NCBI GenBank assembly: GCA_035578175.1
Contig: JAQMRL010000002.1
Span: forward strand, 129,520,171 to 129,584,170
DNA: 64,000 bases
Direction: 5' to 3'
Origin: Catonia carolina
Lineage: Eukaryota > Arthropoda > Insecta > Hemiptera > Achilidae
Position numbers and translations under genes: made by a program. How positions within the stretch are numbered: position 1 is the first letter of the stretch; each line of letters starts with the position of its first letter. The notes beneath the pieces were generated by a model. That model saw nothing but the letters and a program-made list of their open reading frames with translations, was not told the DNA's origin and did not search any database. Of this stretch, positions 12,801 through 26,900 are shown piece after piece.

Positions 12801-15800
12801 CACCATGAGTAGAGGAAACGTTCCAGATATAGACACGATAAAACTGGAAAAAATTAAACAACATAAATATTGCTATATTTAGGCCAATGAATAAACTAGC
12901 TGCCCGTGCCAGCTTCACCCAGCTATAATTTTGTTATTTCAATAATTTTTAAATTAGGGTCATAATTAGATAAAAAATAAGATTTTCTGATTTGCAAAAA
13001 TCAGATATATATAATAATTGTTCACCTCCACCGAGTTTCAACCATCTACCTTGTCTGGAACTTAATAAACGAAAAATATTTGTTTAGGGGTTGAACACAG
13101 TTTTCAACCCCTTACGAGTACATTTTTGTAATCGTTGCAAGGTATTTTCTTAAGGTGTAGTATAGTACATCTCCACCGAGATTCTGCCATCTGGTTCGTC
13201 TAACAGTGTAAATTGAAAATATTGATTTAAGGGTTGAACACCCTTTTTAACCACTTATGGGTAAATTTTTCGAATCGTTTAGGTATAATTTTTTTAGCAT
13301 CAATTGCCCTAAATAATTATACAGGAAAGGAAAATATTGTTTTCATGTGGATTTTTCGAAAGAGAGTTTTCACTGGAAGTAGGCCTGCATGTTTTTAGGC
13401 CCCTTGAACCCAAAAACTTGTGTTTTCAGTGATTGATCCGTGTGTGAACAAAATGTTTTACCAACAGAATACTGTTGAAACTTGGGACTTAAGTTAGGTA
13501 CTACTAGGACCCCTGGCAAAAACATTTCTATCAAAATCGGTTAACTGGAAGTAGTAATTTATTTGTGCACTTTTTTACTTTTTAAGATTTTCTCAAAAAT
13601 GGCTCCTAAATTTTTTTCAAAAATCACCTCATTAACTACATTTTTTATTCTCAACAAGGTAGGCTAAGTGCATGTCCGCTGAATTTCTTGGGGAGGGTGT
13701 GCTCACATGGTAAAAACTTATTATTTTTAAGATTGCCCTTAATACACATTTTAGGGCAAAAATGTAAAAAATTCAAGTTGTAGACAAGTAAAAAAAAACC
13801 TACAACTTTAATTTCAAACATTCTTTTTACAATGCTTAGTTTTATTTTGTTCATCAAAATTGGTGAAAAAATTTGATTTTTAAGATTGTGGCCTTGGCAT
13901 GCATTTTACAGCAAAACTGTATTATAATCAAAGTTCTTTTTATTGTCATCAGTCTCTTGACTGGTTTGATGCAGTTCTCCAAGCTGTTCTATCTTGTGCA
14001 AATCATTTCATATCTACATACCTGTAATACCCTCATCTTTCATAATTTGCTTTATATATTCTAACCTTTGTCTCCCCCTACAATTCACTCCCTCAATATT
14101 GCCCCACGTTATTGATAGACCAATACCTGGATATCAAAGTTCTAGGAAATTAAAAACCTACAACTTTTATTTCAAGTATTTTTTCTGCAGAGCTTAGTTT
14201 AGCGTCAATTAGTAATTTTCCATACTTATAATTAAAACAGAGGTTGGTTATAAATTTTGCATCATTTACTCATGATTAAAATTAGTTTATGTTTTCCACA
14301 TTACCTTGTTTATTAATGATTAAACAACTTATATTTTTAATTATTTACACTGACAAGAGAAAGTCGAGTGAGTGTCTCACACCAGTTTACCAGTTAACAA
14401 ATTTATTACCAAACTCCAACATGTAGATTACAGTGGGGTGTTAAATTCATTTAGGTTAAGCATAGTATAATTTTGTAAACCAGTTATCAATAACAAGTTT
14501 TTCTTAATTATTTTTTGAATAAATTCCAATTTTCATTCAGAGATAGATGAAATGGAATAGACTATAAATTCACACTTACTGATCATTGACATAACAAGGA
14601 TATGGAAATTGTTGCAAATAAAATCCAGGCAGATCTTCACTTTTCAAACCAGTATGTTCAATTATCATATAATGTTCTAGGAGATCTTGTAAATAAGCGA
14701 AACCGAATGTTATGTATTTTAAATCGACGAAAGGCCTCATTCGAGGACCTGGCCTTCTCATGCCATCATGTAGTTTATCGGTATCATCAACACGATCTGA
14801 ACTCATTCTGAAAATAAAAACACATTTGTATCCGTAACATGCCAATAATTACCATAAATTGCATGAATTTACTTGATTCCTTTACACAACATTCAAATGA
14901 AAACAAATATTTTTAATAAATTCACTGTTATATAAAATTAATAAACTTGAAAAAAATTAAAATATATTGTTTTTTTTAATTAGAAAGAAGTGAGTTGTGG
15001 ATTAGTACGAGACCACAGGAGAATAGAGTACAGATGGCAGAGATGCAATTCCTGCGAAGAACAAAGGATTGCAATCGTACGGACCAACTACAAAATGAGA
15101 ACATAAGAACGAAACTGGATGTTTACGATCTAAATAGGAAGATTACAAAATATCGAAATCGATGGAGGGAGCACGTAGAAAGAATGCCTGAGGGAAGGAT
15201 CCCCCTTAATGTTTTGGAATATGGACCGAAGTGGAGAAGAGATGTTGGGAGGACACACAAGAAATGACAATAATTCAATAGTTTTGTCGTTGTTCAGAGT
15301 TGGAACACAGGTGGGAGCCTAATCCTTGATTGTACGAAGAAAAAATTTATAATAGATGAAAATGAGTGATGAAAAAATACCACATCGGGAATGAAACCAG
15401 AGACCCCTGGCATAGAAACCGGTTGGGCTGACCACTACACTAGAGGCCAGCTGAAAAGTTTAACGAGTTACAACAAATTAAGAAATAAAAAATATATATT
15501 AACATTTGCATTTACCATCCCCCCCCCCCTAAACAGCTCTTTAGAGAGACCACGTGAAATCAATATTTTAGCCTCGATACCACCCCCTGCGACTTCTTAT
15601 TCCCCAAAATGAATTCGCACCTCAAGGGAACTCATCATGGTGGCGTACAGGAGATCAAGGAAGCTGTAACTGTGATGCTGAATGGAGTAACTTCGGAGGA
15701 TTACCAAGGGTGCGTCCACTCGTGGGAGCAACGTTAGAATTGTTGTACAGAGTTAGAGGGAGACTATTGTGAAGGTTGATAATAAAATTTTGCACATAAC

Positions 15801-18800
15801 TTAATTTGCTAATGTTTTATTGACAACTTCCCGGAACTTAATTGCCGCACCTCGTATATGGCGTCCCAAGGAGAGTATCTTGAAAGAGACCACATGTTAA
15901 AACATGCTTATGAATAAATAAGCTTTAACCCAATGAAAGTTGGATACGTTTTCAACACACCTGATATATGTGATCACTAAATGCCTGACTCGAGAAAACT
16001 GGCTCAAGGAAATCAGAGTAGCAGTGTAGAGTTATTGCCAAGGAAAACTAATAAAAAGATGAGAATCACCGACAAAACATTTTAAAAAAAATATATAAAT
16101 AATTAATACCTTATCTTGTAGGTAGTAAAAGGAGTTAAGTCATCACTAGTTTGACCTTCAAAAACGATTACAGCTATCAGTCTGTTTACTTCTAATAGTT
16201 TCATTCCGGCCACCATAGCATCATTCTCCGTAGGGTAGTCAATTATTTTATCGTAATCTACGCACTAGAACACAAAAACTTGAAAACATTAACATATTAG
16301 AATGGAACTTACATATTGTCACAGTGGTCGGCTAAAGTAACATCACTTGAATATTGGGTGATGAAAACAAACCAGTCAACTCCTCAAAAGTAATTAAATA
16401 ACAAAAAGCAAAAGTCAAACATGTTAAATACAGTAACTAATTATCCATAACAAGTATGTGGAGTGTCAAATTATTTGCACTCAATCTGCTAGGTTCAGGG
16501 CTTCAAAAAATAGTTCTGTTTTTTATCATGTGGTCAGTCAATTACATGACCGAAGCATTTAAGAACAGAAGAGGTACAGGTGTAAAAAACACTAGTCAGA
16601 GTTATCTTCTCTGAGAGTAATGAATTTCATTATGCAACCACACACTGAGGTGAATGAAGTAAAGGTGTCATTTTCAGGGTGGAAAGAGTAGGTGTTTTTT
16701 CAGAGGGCCTGGCGTGCTGATAAGCATATTTTTCACTCAGTGAGGAAGGCAAGGGTAAACCAATTCACTTTTTATTTTACTTACTAAAGCCTTTAGAGAT
16801 TTAAACCAGCCTTTCATCTGATGACCTAAACAACAACACAAACTAATTAAATTTTCATCACTAGTTTAACATTAAAAAATAAATAAGAAAATTACAACTT
16901 CATTTAACTACACCAATAATTCCACTTTTTAGTTCTAGTTAATATTTTTTAGTTCTCCTACACTAAAGATTTAGAACGGATTAAAACTGGCAGAAACTTC
17001 TGCCAGATATGGTCAGTTAGGTCCACATTTTGAGGTGCACCCTCCAAGTGATAACTTTGAATAGGTGGAGCATCTGCTTGACTGAACTCCAGAGCAGATT
17101 GAGAATTAATCAGATAAAGTAATCTATCGTACCATCTTTATTTTGATACTTTAGCATGTTTAATTGAATATCTCTTAAATAAAACTATCTCAGTGGTAAC
17201 CAAATTCAGAGGTGAAAATCTCTCAATTCACGTGACGTACACAGGCTGTCAACTTCTGGGGAGCCTGCATTAACATATACAAAGAAGTTGAAGCCTTCTG
17301 AAAGGCTCACAAACAATGTGACAAGAATGAAGAAAAACAACTTATTAACAAAAAATCAGCATTTTTTGGGATAATCAATACACAGACACTATTGCAGACT
17401 AGTAAACTATAGCGAACATGGAAACCCAAGATAATATTGAGGATTAAACCAAATTTAGACAACTGATTACTGCCTTCAAGGGCTTCCACGAGGGGTACGG
17501 TGAGCAGCCGCTCAAACAGATCACACTTTTTCAATCTTCTACATTCCATCCCCATGCGCCTTACAATGGTGGTTTCCCAAGATAAAAGTATGGTAAAGGC
17601 CGAATGTCTGGTTCTTTCTTTAGACAACTTGTAACTTTACTGAAGGACAAAAAAGCTGTATGGAACACAGTGAGATTTGAAAAGTCCCCATTTCCATCAA
17701 CAGTCAAAATCACTTTATGACCTCCTAATCTTAATAGGTTGCAGAAAGAAGTGGAGCCAAGAGTGAGGAGAAGTGGTGGAATGAAAAAACGGTCCGGAGA
17801 ACTTGATATGAGGTCTCCAAGCAGATTATCACTGGTCATGCATGCATAACTAATATCCATTAAAATGTTTAAATAATGAACTTGTTTACTCCCCCTTTCC
17901 CTATATCAGCAAAAGTAAGTAAATGCCATTACCCCCTTCCAAAGCTGCTTACATAATACTTGAATAGCCCTTTACAAAAAAGATCTTTTCTCTAGCGAAG
18001 TCAACAATTGTTCCTTGGTAGTACAATAATAATAACTCATTATATCAAAGTTGCTGTACAAGTTACGAGTAAAAATAAGTAAAAGCCTTGTTTACTTACA
18101 TCAAGAAACAATGTGAGGTTTTTGACAATGTCATAAAAATCATCAATAGCTTCGGATCTATGATCTTCCATACTCTCATTTGAATACCTACAAAACGAAA
18201 TGTAATCAACATTAAGTTTCTTTCTTCATGAAGTACAATACAAAAAAAAATTATTTTTTATTATTACTACTTTCAATAATTTGGACACTGATTAACCAGG
18301 CAGGTTGAAACAGAATTTTAATTTTGTATCATCTTCAGAAGGAACCAAAACCAATCGAATACCTACGAAACGTATAAATGACCCTACTTGTTTGTTTATT
18401 TACAGTGGTTCCATACAGAGAAGTAAGTTAAAAGTTTTGAATATTATTGCAACTGTAAACAAACCTTATGTCATGATAATAAAATTTTCCTGTGTAACCT
18501 GGACTCCATTGTTCCAGACCAGATCCAGTAAGGTCCAGATTAAAGGGAGTTAATTGTATACATATTTCAATTGAGTTGACTTTCCAGAAAATTGAATCAC
18601 GAGAATTTAAATGATATTTAGAAAAATATATAACTTGATACATTTAAACGCAATTAAATAAGTGAACCATCATTTTAAAGATAATAATCTACAGTTTTAT
18701 TTAATATACAAACCATGCTTCTAATTTAAATAACAAAAATGTTATGGTCATTAAAAATTGGTCAAAAAACTCTGCTACAATACGTTAAAAAGGTTTTAAG

Positions 18801-21800
18801 AACAACATTTTTAGACAAATTTTTTTCAGAAAAATATCTTTTTAATATAAATAAAATCACAAAATAATAATTAGCAACTAATAAATAAAAGTATATGTTG
18901 ATTAATTTATGAAATACCAACAAAATAACATGAAGACTTAGCATAACAAACAACTGAAAAATGGCCACAACCTCAGTAAAACTGTAAAAACACATGATGA
19001 ATATTCAAAAAATTTTCAAAAAAAATCCATCAGAATCTGTAAGAAATAATACTGAATCGTTCACAATTAACTATGGAAATGTATTAGTAATCTTAACCAT
19101 GGGAATAACCCGATTGGGGTTAGTCAAGTTATTAAATCAGCAAAACAGCATATTCACATGCTTCACTTTATGTGGGATGTACATGGGCTCAGAGCACAGT
19201 GTTAAGACAATGATAGTTTCCAAAAAAAATCTACTTTTCTACTTTCGTAACTGAACCAAAAACTAAATTTGTAACACAGGAATTTTCTTGTGATCTTTAA
19301 ATACATTTACATGTTATGGCTGATGATTTGGTGCTGTTTGCGCACCACAAAAATCACCCTCAAATGATTTACAGAAATCATTGTACGTATTTATTAAATT
19401 ATCTGCTGATAAAATAAAATCACCTACTGATATTTTCCGAGAAAATAAAGATGATAGGTTTCAAACGTGATCATCTCGGAAGCAAAGTGATTTAGAAAAA
19501 TTAATATTTAGAAGACACATTCATTTATTTACATGGCATTAAATTTTTCAGTGCAGAACATAATACAACTATGATTCCTGATATTTAACAACCTTAAATC
19601 ATTCTTAAAATTAATAAGTGGCTGAATATTTTTAATGTAATTACTTAATTGCCGTAACATTAAAAAGGTAACACAACTCTTACAAATCAATCTTTCGTAT
19701 TTTTGTCATTTTCTTAAAAATCTTCTTAAGGGTGAAAATATTTTTTACTAAGCATTAAAACCAAAAGGTCTTTTTACTTTAGAGAAAAGTATTCACAGAA
19801 TTGCTATAGCTAGGAATTCTGTGAATACCGTGTGGTGTAAAATGTTACTTTCCTAACGCAATGTGATAATTTTTTTGATATCAGGAGCACATAAACCATT
19901 TGTTAGTTTACTATATCAGCACTGGTTTGTTATGGTTGTCTGTAGTTAATCTCCCAGAAGTCCCGGGTTCAATCCTGGTCAGATGTGGCATTTTTTCATC
20001 ACTAATTTTTATAAATCACCCTTCGTCTGCATTACAGTAACTAGCAAAATGATTGGACATAAAAATGTTTTAAATCTCGACATAGTAGTGTTTTACAGTG
20101 TTTAAAAATGTAGAATGTAGAACTGTCTTCAACCGGAATCACTTTTTAATCTGGCTTACCAAAACATGTTTTTACATCAAGACGGTGCTACCTGCCACAC
20201 ATCCAGGGCTTCAATTAATGTTTTGCGATGCTTGTTTCCCAATCGCATCATTTCTAAGAACGGAAACATTTCATGGCCCGCCAGATCATCAGATCTCTCT
20301 GCATGTGATTACTTTCTATAGGGACACTTAAAATCACGTGTTTTCCAATCATATCTACGATATGATTTTCAAGTAATTTATAAAAAATTGTAAATATGTA
20401 AGTATTACTTGGTATATTCTAAATTTATTTTCTTTTTTTTAAACTCCTAATTTGCGTACGTTGCAATCTGTTAAATTTAGAACAATAAGCAACCCCGTGA
20501 CCCAATGGGATGAGGATGATGTGTATGACGTGTAAATGAGGTGTAGTCTTGTACAGACCCAGGCCGACCATTCCTGAGAGAGTATGGTTAATTAAACCCC
20601 AACCATCAACGTACACCAGTAACCACTGTCTAGTATTCAAATCTGTATAAAAGTAACTACCTTTACTAGGATTTGAACCAGGAACCTTCATCTCCGAAAA
20701 TCAGCTGTTAAACAGCTGATTTTGGCGACGACTTTACCTCTAGACCAACCCAGTGGGTTTAAATAATAAAACTATTACTTGGGTCTAAATTGATTAAACT
20801 ACATTTTTTAACTTCTTCACGGTGTTTTCATGATCGCCCGATTTCACTGCCTCACCCGGTATTTACTTTAAGGTAACATTTCATGAATTCTATAATTGTT
20901 AATTCAAACTACTTACTTTTCAAAGATACCCTCCATTTCTTCGTAATCATCCATTGTTTTATTATCTATAAATAAACTGACTAGACCTTTACGACCAGAA
21001 AGGTTTATTAATTTCTGAAATTGAGAACCAGATTATTATTCAACCATAGCAAAACTAAATCACCCTACTAATGATGGTTTGAACCAGAATTTTTCTGTTC
21101 CTAGAACTCTGTACGAGTCCTAAATGGTACTGATACAAAGTATATGATACTATTACGTAGTACCTAGTATAGGTATTAGACAAACTAATGTCCCATAGCC
21201 GAGCAAATGAGAGGGAGATAATGTGGCATAACTACGCATGTGCCCAAAGGTCTTTACCGTTATAATCCAAATCTGAAAACATACTACAGTCGTTATCTTG
21301 CTTGTTAGTTTACTGCATGCATAAACGCCTGCTCACAACAATGAGTAAAATTATATGACAATGTTATTAGAACGGCATATGGCTTGTGCGAGTGAGAGCA
21401 TTATGCATTCTCTTACTCCCACGGCTAGGGGACATTAGTTCATCTGAATACTGTACCAGTACAGAAATACCAACTGGACAAAGAAAGATTGTATTATTAT
21501 TATATATAGTTATTATAATCTATTATTATTATTATTATTATTATTATATTATATATATTATTATATATTATATTAGTATGGAGGTAATTCATTACAGAGT
21601 AACATGGAAAGAGTTTTTAAAATACAGAAAAAAGCTGTCAGGTGTATGATGGGAGTCAACCACCTTACCTCATGCAGATCACTATTTAAAGATCTGCAAT
21701 TGCTCACAGTTCCTTCTTTGTACATTTTTGAAGTGATAATGTACGTAAAGCAAAATACCTTTTCACAGAATTTAGATGTTCACAACCAGTACACAAGAAA

Positions 21801-23945
21801 CAGAATTAATTATTATGTTGCTAATCGCAACACAAAATTGTTTGAACAAAAACCAACTTATGCAGGTAGAAAATACATCAATAAATTGCCACAAGGTTTA
21901 AAAAGTTGTGACAATTTAAGTCATTTTTAAAAAAAGCTAAAACAATACTTGATGAAACATTTTACAGTGTGCATGAATTCCTTTCTAAATAGTTTTTGGA
22001 TGAAAAGTATTTAACTTCTAATTAAACAAATATTGTGTACTATTTGATACAAAGGGGTTCATGACAAGCCTACTGAGTTAAGCAGTAGCGGAAACAAACT
22101 ATAGGTAAGTGATAAATTTATCATTGTGTTTAACTTTTTAATTTTGTGTGCTATTTGATGCAAAGGGGTTCATGACAAGCCTACTGAAGTAAGCAATAGC
22201 AGAAACAAATTTTTGGTGGTAAGTGATGAATTTATCATTGTTATTATCAGTTTTATCTTGACATGTCCTATACTCCATTTTGGAGTCTCCTGGATGAAAA
22301 AAATTATTATTTCCATCGTAGTCAATTATATTTAAAACTAGTGTAAGGCAAGTTGTAATAAATTGATACTTTGGACTTGATACACGCAAAAATTAGGAAC
22401 ATAACAACTAATACTACAGTAGTTCCTACTGCAGTCTTTGGCCCATGTATCACCCTCATATCCTATCAACTGCAGTTTTCATCCTCACCCAGCATGTAGT
22501 AAGCATGTACTAAATTACAGTAATAATAAAGTAGTAACATCAAAATACAGATTCTGATAGTCTAAAAGAGGGAACAAAGCATGTTAAATGGTAGGAATCC
22601 ATGGAAAAATGTCTTGTAGCATAAATCCGGACAGAGAGCATTTTGAAAATTTAATTTAGAAACAATAACCTTGGATTGGAAAATACAGTCATGTTATTAT
22701 AATACTGTAATAAAATTACATAATACATACCTACATGTTGTATTATTCAAATTAAGTTTTCACTGGAAATACATATTTCAGGTCCCCTGAATCCATAAAA
22801 CATGTTTTTAGATTAATTTGTGTGTGTGTGTGTGTGTGTGTACACCATTAAAATCAAAAAATACACACATGAGTATTTACATTTAACCGCACTTGTCAAG
22901 CTTTTAATAGTTTCAAGATCCAGAATGCATTCTGGGAGCTCCACAATTTCTAGGTGAATTGAAAAATATTTTTCTATTCCCTTGTTAGTAGTATTTTTCA
23001 AATACTAACAAAGAGTGATTTTTCGTTCATTAAAAAATATCTATTGATTATATTAGTTTTATATTTACAGCCTCACAACTAAAGACACACTGATAAAATT
23101 TTTAGTGAAAAGATTCAAGAAAAAAAACACTCTCTTCACACTAACATGAAAGAAACTCACAACATGACCATTTTCAACCCTAAAAAGGGCACAAGTCTCA
23201 GAATGGATGAGAAAGTGCAAGGACCGCAAAGCCTTTGAAAAGACGTGGATAATCCTAAGAGACTAAAATAATCATATGTTGTTATAAAATATAATAAGAA
23301 TCACCTGGCCCATATATAAGAAGAAGTCCCTATCAATTAACTCCAAAATCAGGCATTATAACTCTGTAATCAAGCCAGAGGCTACATATGCTTGTGAGAC
23401 CCTTTTCAACTTGAACACTCGATCAACCACGGACAAACTTCAAAAGATAGACAGAAGAATATTAAGAACAGCCATCAATTTCAAGCATCAAGTCCAAGGA
23501 AAATGGTGGATAGTCCCCAACAATATAGTTTATAAGGAAAATGAGCCGATATTGGACACAATGAGGAAGAGGAGAGTCGCTTTCTTTGGCCACCTTAGCA
23601 GACTGCCTGACTCAAGACTCATTAAGCAGCTCCTTGACTACCAAATGAAGAATAAGATCCAAAACAAATGGATACAGGAAGTCATGTCAGACATGGGGAA
23701 CTTGAATATAAATGAAGAAATGATCCAGAGACGAGAAGAGAAGACCATCCTAAGGGAAAAGAGGATAACCCAACTGCCTTTCAGAGAGAGACGACAGCCG
23801 AATGCAGCTGTGGCAGAGAGATTGAGAGCCACCAGGTCAAGGAATATGAAATTGATGTGGGAACGAAGAAAACAACAGTGTGGTGCCACAACTAACTCCT
23901 CAAGGAACGCATGTCCATGAGTGACTTGAGTGCTCCAATTGGGGC

Positions 23946-23980
<35 letters not shown>

Positions 23981-26900
23981 GGTCAAATATTTTCAAGTAA
24001 GTAAATGAATACACTTTGTTTATTAATATTCTCCAGACCACATTCCCTAAGACATAAGGGAGTTGGTGACCCTATCTATATATATATTTATACTACATAC
24101 ACAATATATACACTACCTTCATTGATTCACGAGCAATAGCACTATCCCTTAACATGCTTTTAGCAGCTTGGACTACGTTTTCAGTTAAATTTAAAAATGC
24201 TCTTAACTTATTAAGTTCCGCAAATGTATCATTTATTTTTTTCATTATTCTTTCTGTGGCTTTAGTCTTTGGTGTGTACAGTAATTTCCCCCTGCATGGA
24301 ATAAAAATATCAAATAATTAGAACAATTTAATAAATCAAATCCACATCATAAATTCCACTACTCTACAATACCTCAGATCCTGTTTCAGGTTGATACTTC
24401 TTATTTTACCAGTTTAAGGCCGCTCTCACACCACTGAAACTCGACCTCGATACGATTAAAATGACTCGACAAAAAAACGAGTCGCGTTGTGCATGTTCGC
24501 ACACCGAGGTGATTCGACCTCGATACAACTGTTCAACCTTTTCTTCGAATCCACCTGCAGTTTGCAAAATGTCAAGTGATGAAGAAGACATAGTCGTTGC
24601 TTATTACTATTTAAGAAGAAAACAGAAAAAACCGCAGCTGTTGGATATCACCGAATATAAGTAATAATCGTAATAGAGGAGCGTATATGTGTGCCCAGGA
24701 ACTCTCCTGTGATGAAAACAAATTTAAGTCTTTTTATCGGATCCTAAAAGAACGGTAATGTCTCGCCTAATATTCTGTCAAATTAAAATTGTAAAGACAT
24801 GGTTACTTTTCAACTTCAAGCACAAAGGCTACGTTGGCTGCTTCGTCTGCCATGATTGTACGCGACAGGTTGAGTAGATGTTGGACAAGCTGAGTCGCAT
24901 GCAATCGGTTTGATCAAGGTTGCATCGAGGTTGCACTGGTGGGAGGGCGAACATATAAATGTAAGGGTACGACTCGTATCGGACATCGAGTCGAGGTCGA
25001 GTCACAGTCGAGTTTCACTGGTGTGAGAGCGGCCTAAGGGATCGAACACTATGTAACGTACCCAAATTTAGTAACAAAGTGTTTGTTCCACAAGTAAAAA
25101 CTGATCAACAGAAATCAGGGCAATCTGAAAAAGTTCTTTTAGTTATAGACTATCTGTCAGCTCAACCATGTGCAACTTCCCTGGAGAGAGAAGAACGTAT
25201 GTTTAAAATTTATCTTTCTTCAGCCTAACATGATGTCAATATTACAACCTTTAGATCAGGGTGTAATCAAAAATTTCAAACATCTGTACTGAAAACAACT
25301 GTTACTGCAGCTGCTTTTGGGTGAAATTGAACTCACTGAGCTCATTGAACTTTTTAAAAAAACTGATTTGAAAGAAGAAATTGATATGGCAACAGACGTG
25401 TGGTTCAACAATAAACAAGTGTTGGAAAAATTACTTGGAACAAATAATACACCCACCGAGGGAGAAATTAACAATATTGACGCTAATGATCAAATAACAT
25501 CTGGTAGAATAGTTGAAATTATAAACGATAACAGATATTTTAAGAATTGTGAAGCTGATGATGTGACTGAGTGGCTAGACTGTGACGAAGATGACTCTGG
25601 TTTCCAGGTAATGTCAGATGAGGAAATTCTAATTAAAGTTCAACACAAAGAATCAGAAGACGAAGAAAATAAATTAGGTAACAACGAAGAAGACAATGGC
25701 CCTCCTCATAATGATGCATTTAACCCTTTTAGTACCAACATCCGGAAAACAGGATGTCGATGTACGAGGTATGTCCAGAAAGTAAGTTCCGTTTCTATTT
25801 ATATCCGCTGCAGCACTGCGATCGCAGTTCCGCGCATGCCCAGCAGACGCTCTGTTTCAAGAAGAAGAAACGTGTGCCATTTTGAGATCGCTGTCAGCCG
25901 CCTACGCTTTGTTGTGCTTGTTTACAATGTCGGTGTTGATTGAAAATCCCGCCGCTTGTGAAATCAGATCTGTGATTTGTTTTCTGAATGCTAAAAAAGT
26001 GAAACCAACCAAAATTTATCGGCAAATTTAAGTTTAAGAGTTGTACATTTTTGTGCAATAAATGTTTTTTCTGTATTTGTACAAAATTTTGTTTTATTAC
26101 CAAACGGAACATACTTTCTGGACATACCTCGTATTTACGTAGTGACAACATCCAGTTTACCAGACGTGCGTAAGTTACGCATTAAGTCCCAACGTCTGGA
26201 TAACTGAGCATTTACAAAAAAAAAACTTTTAAACAAAAATTAATGGAATAATGTATTTATTGACCGCCTCCGTGGCATAGTGACTAACATGCTAGCCATC
26301 AAAGCGAAAGATCCCGGGTTTGATTCCCAGCTAGGGTCTGGAAATTTTAACACAATAAAACCACCAATTAAGTACCAAAACCCACAGTAGTTGCTAATGA
26401 CCAAGCTGTTGATGCAACTTAAAATAAACTAAAAAAAATTTGAATATTTTTAGTGTTAGAACAATGTTTTTTTTTGTGAACACAATAAAAATTAATTTTT
26501 AACAGGAAATTTTATTTTTCTGTAACCTTGAAATTCGGGTTGGCAATGGCAGGCTTACCCCTCCAAGTTTTTAAAATAAGGGCTGGCACTTTTTGTACAC
26601 CCTTATTCAAATTAAATGGCTTTAGATCAAACTTCTAATTTATTTTTTTGACACTGAAAGGGTTAACTGTTCCGAAAATGGAATGTAATGACCGGAACAG
26701 CAACCAGAATGTGACGCCACTACACTTTTAATTTTAAAATGACTTCACGAATTAGTTACTAGCAAGAGAGTTGCTTCCCTCAAACAAAGAAAAATTTCAG
26801 ATTTTTTTAAAAACTATTTTTGTGTGATAAACTGTACATAATTCTGATTCTTTAGTATTTTTAACTTATACTACAGATGTATTATTTTATAAAGTATAAC

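Larger units (their letters stand above)
25724..26662. mobile_element. piggyBac-like element containing a SINE-like part and a mariner MITE
   Basis: TTAA at 25720-25723 and 26663-26666; ends CCCTTTTAGTACC and GACACTGAAAGGG. Without the internal mariner MITE (25765-26131 plus TA) it is about 570 bases and matches 50149-50718 end to end. Both copies carry a tRNA-like segment. Confidence 0.85.
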
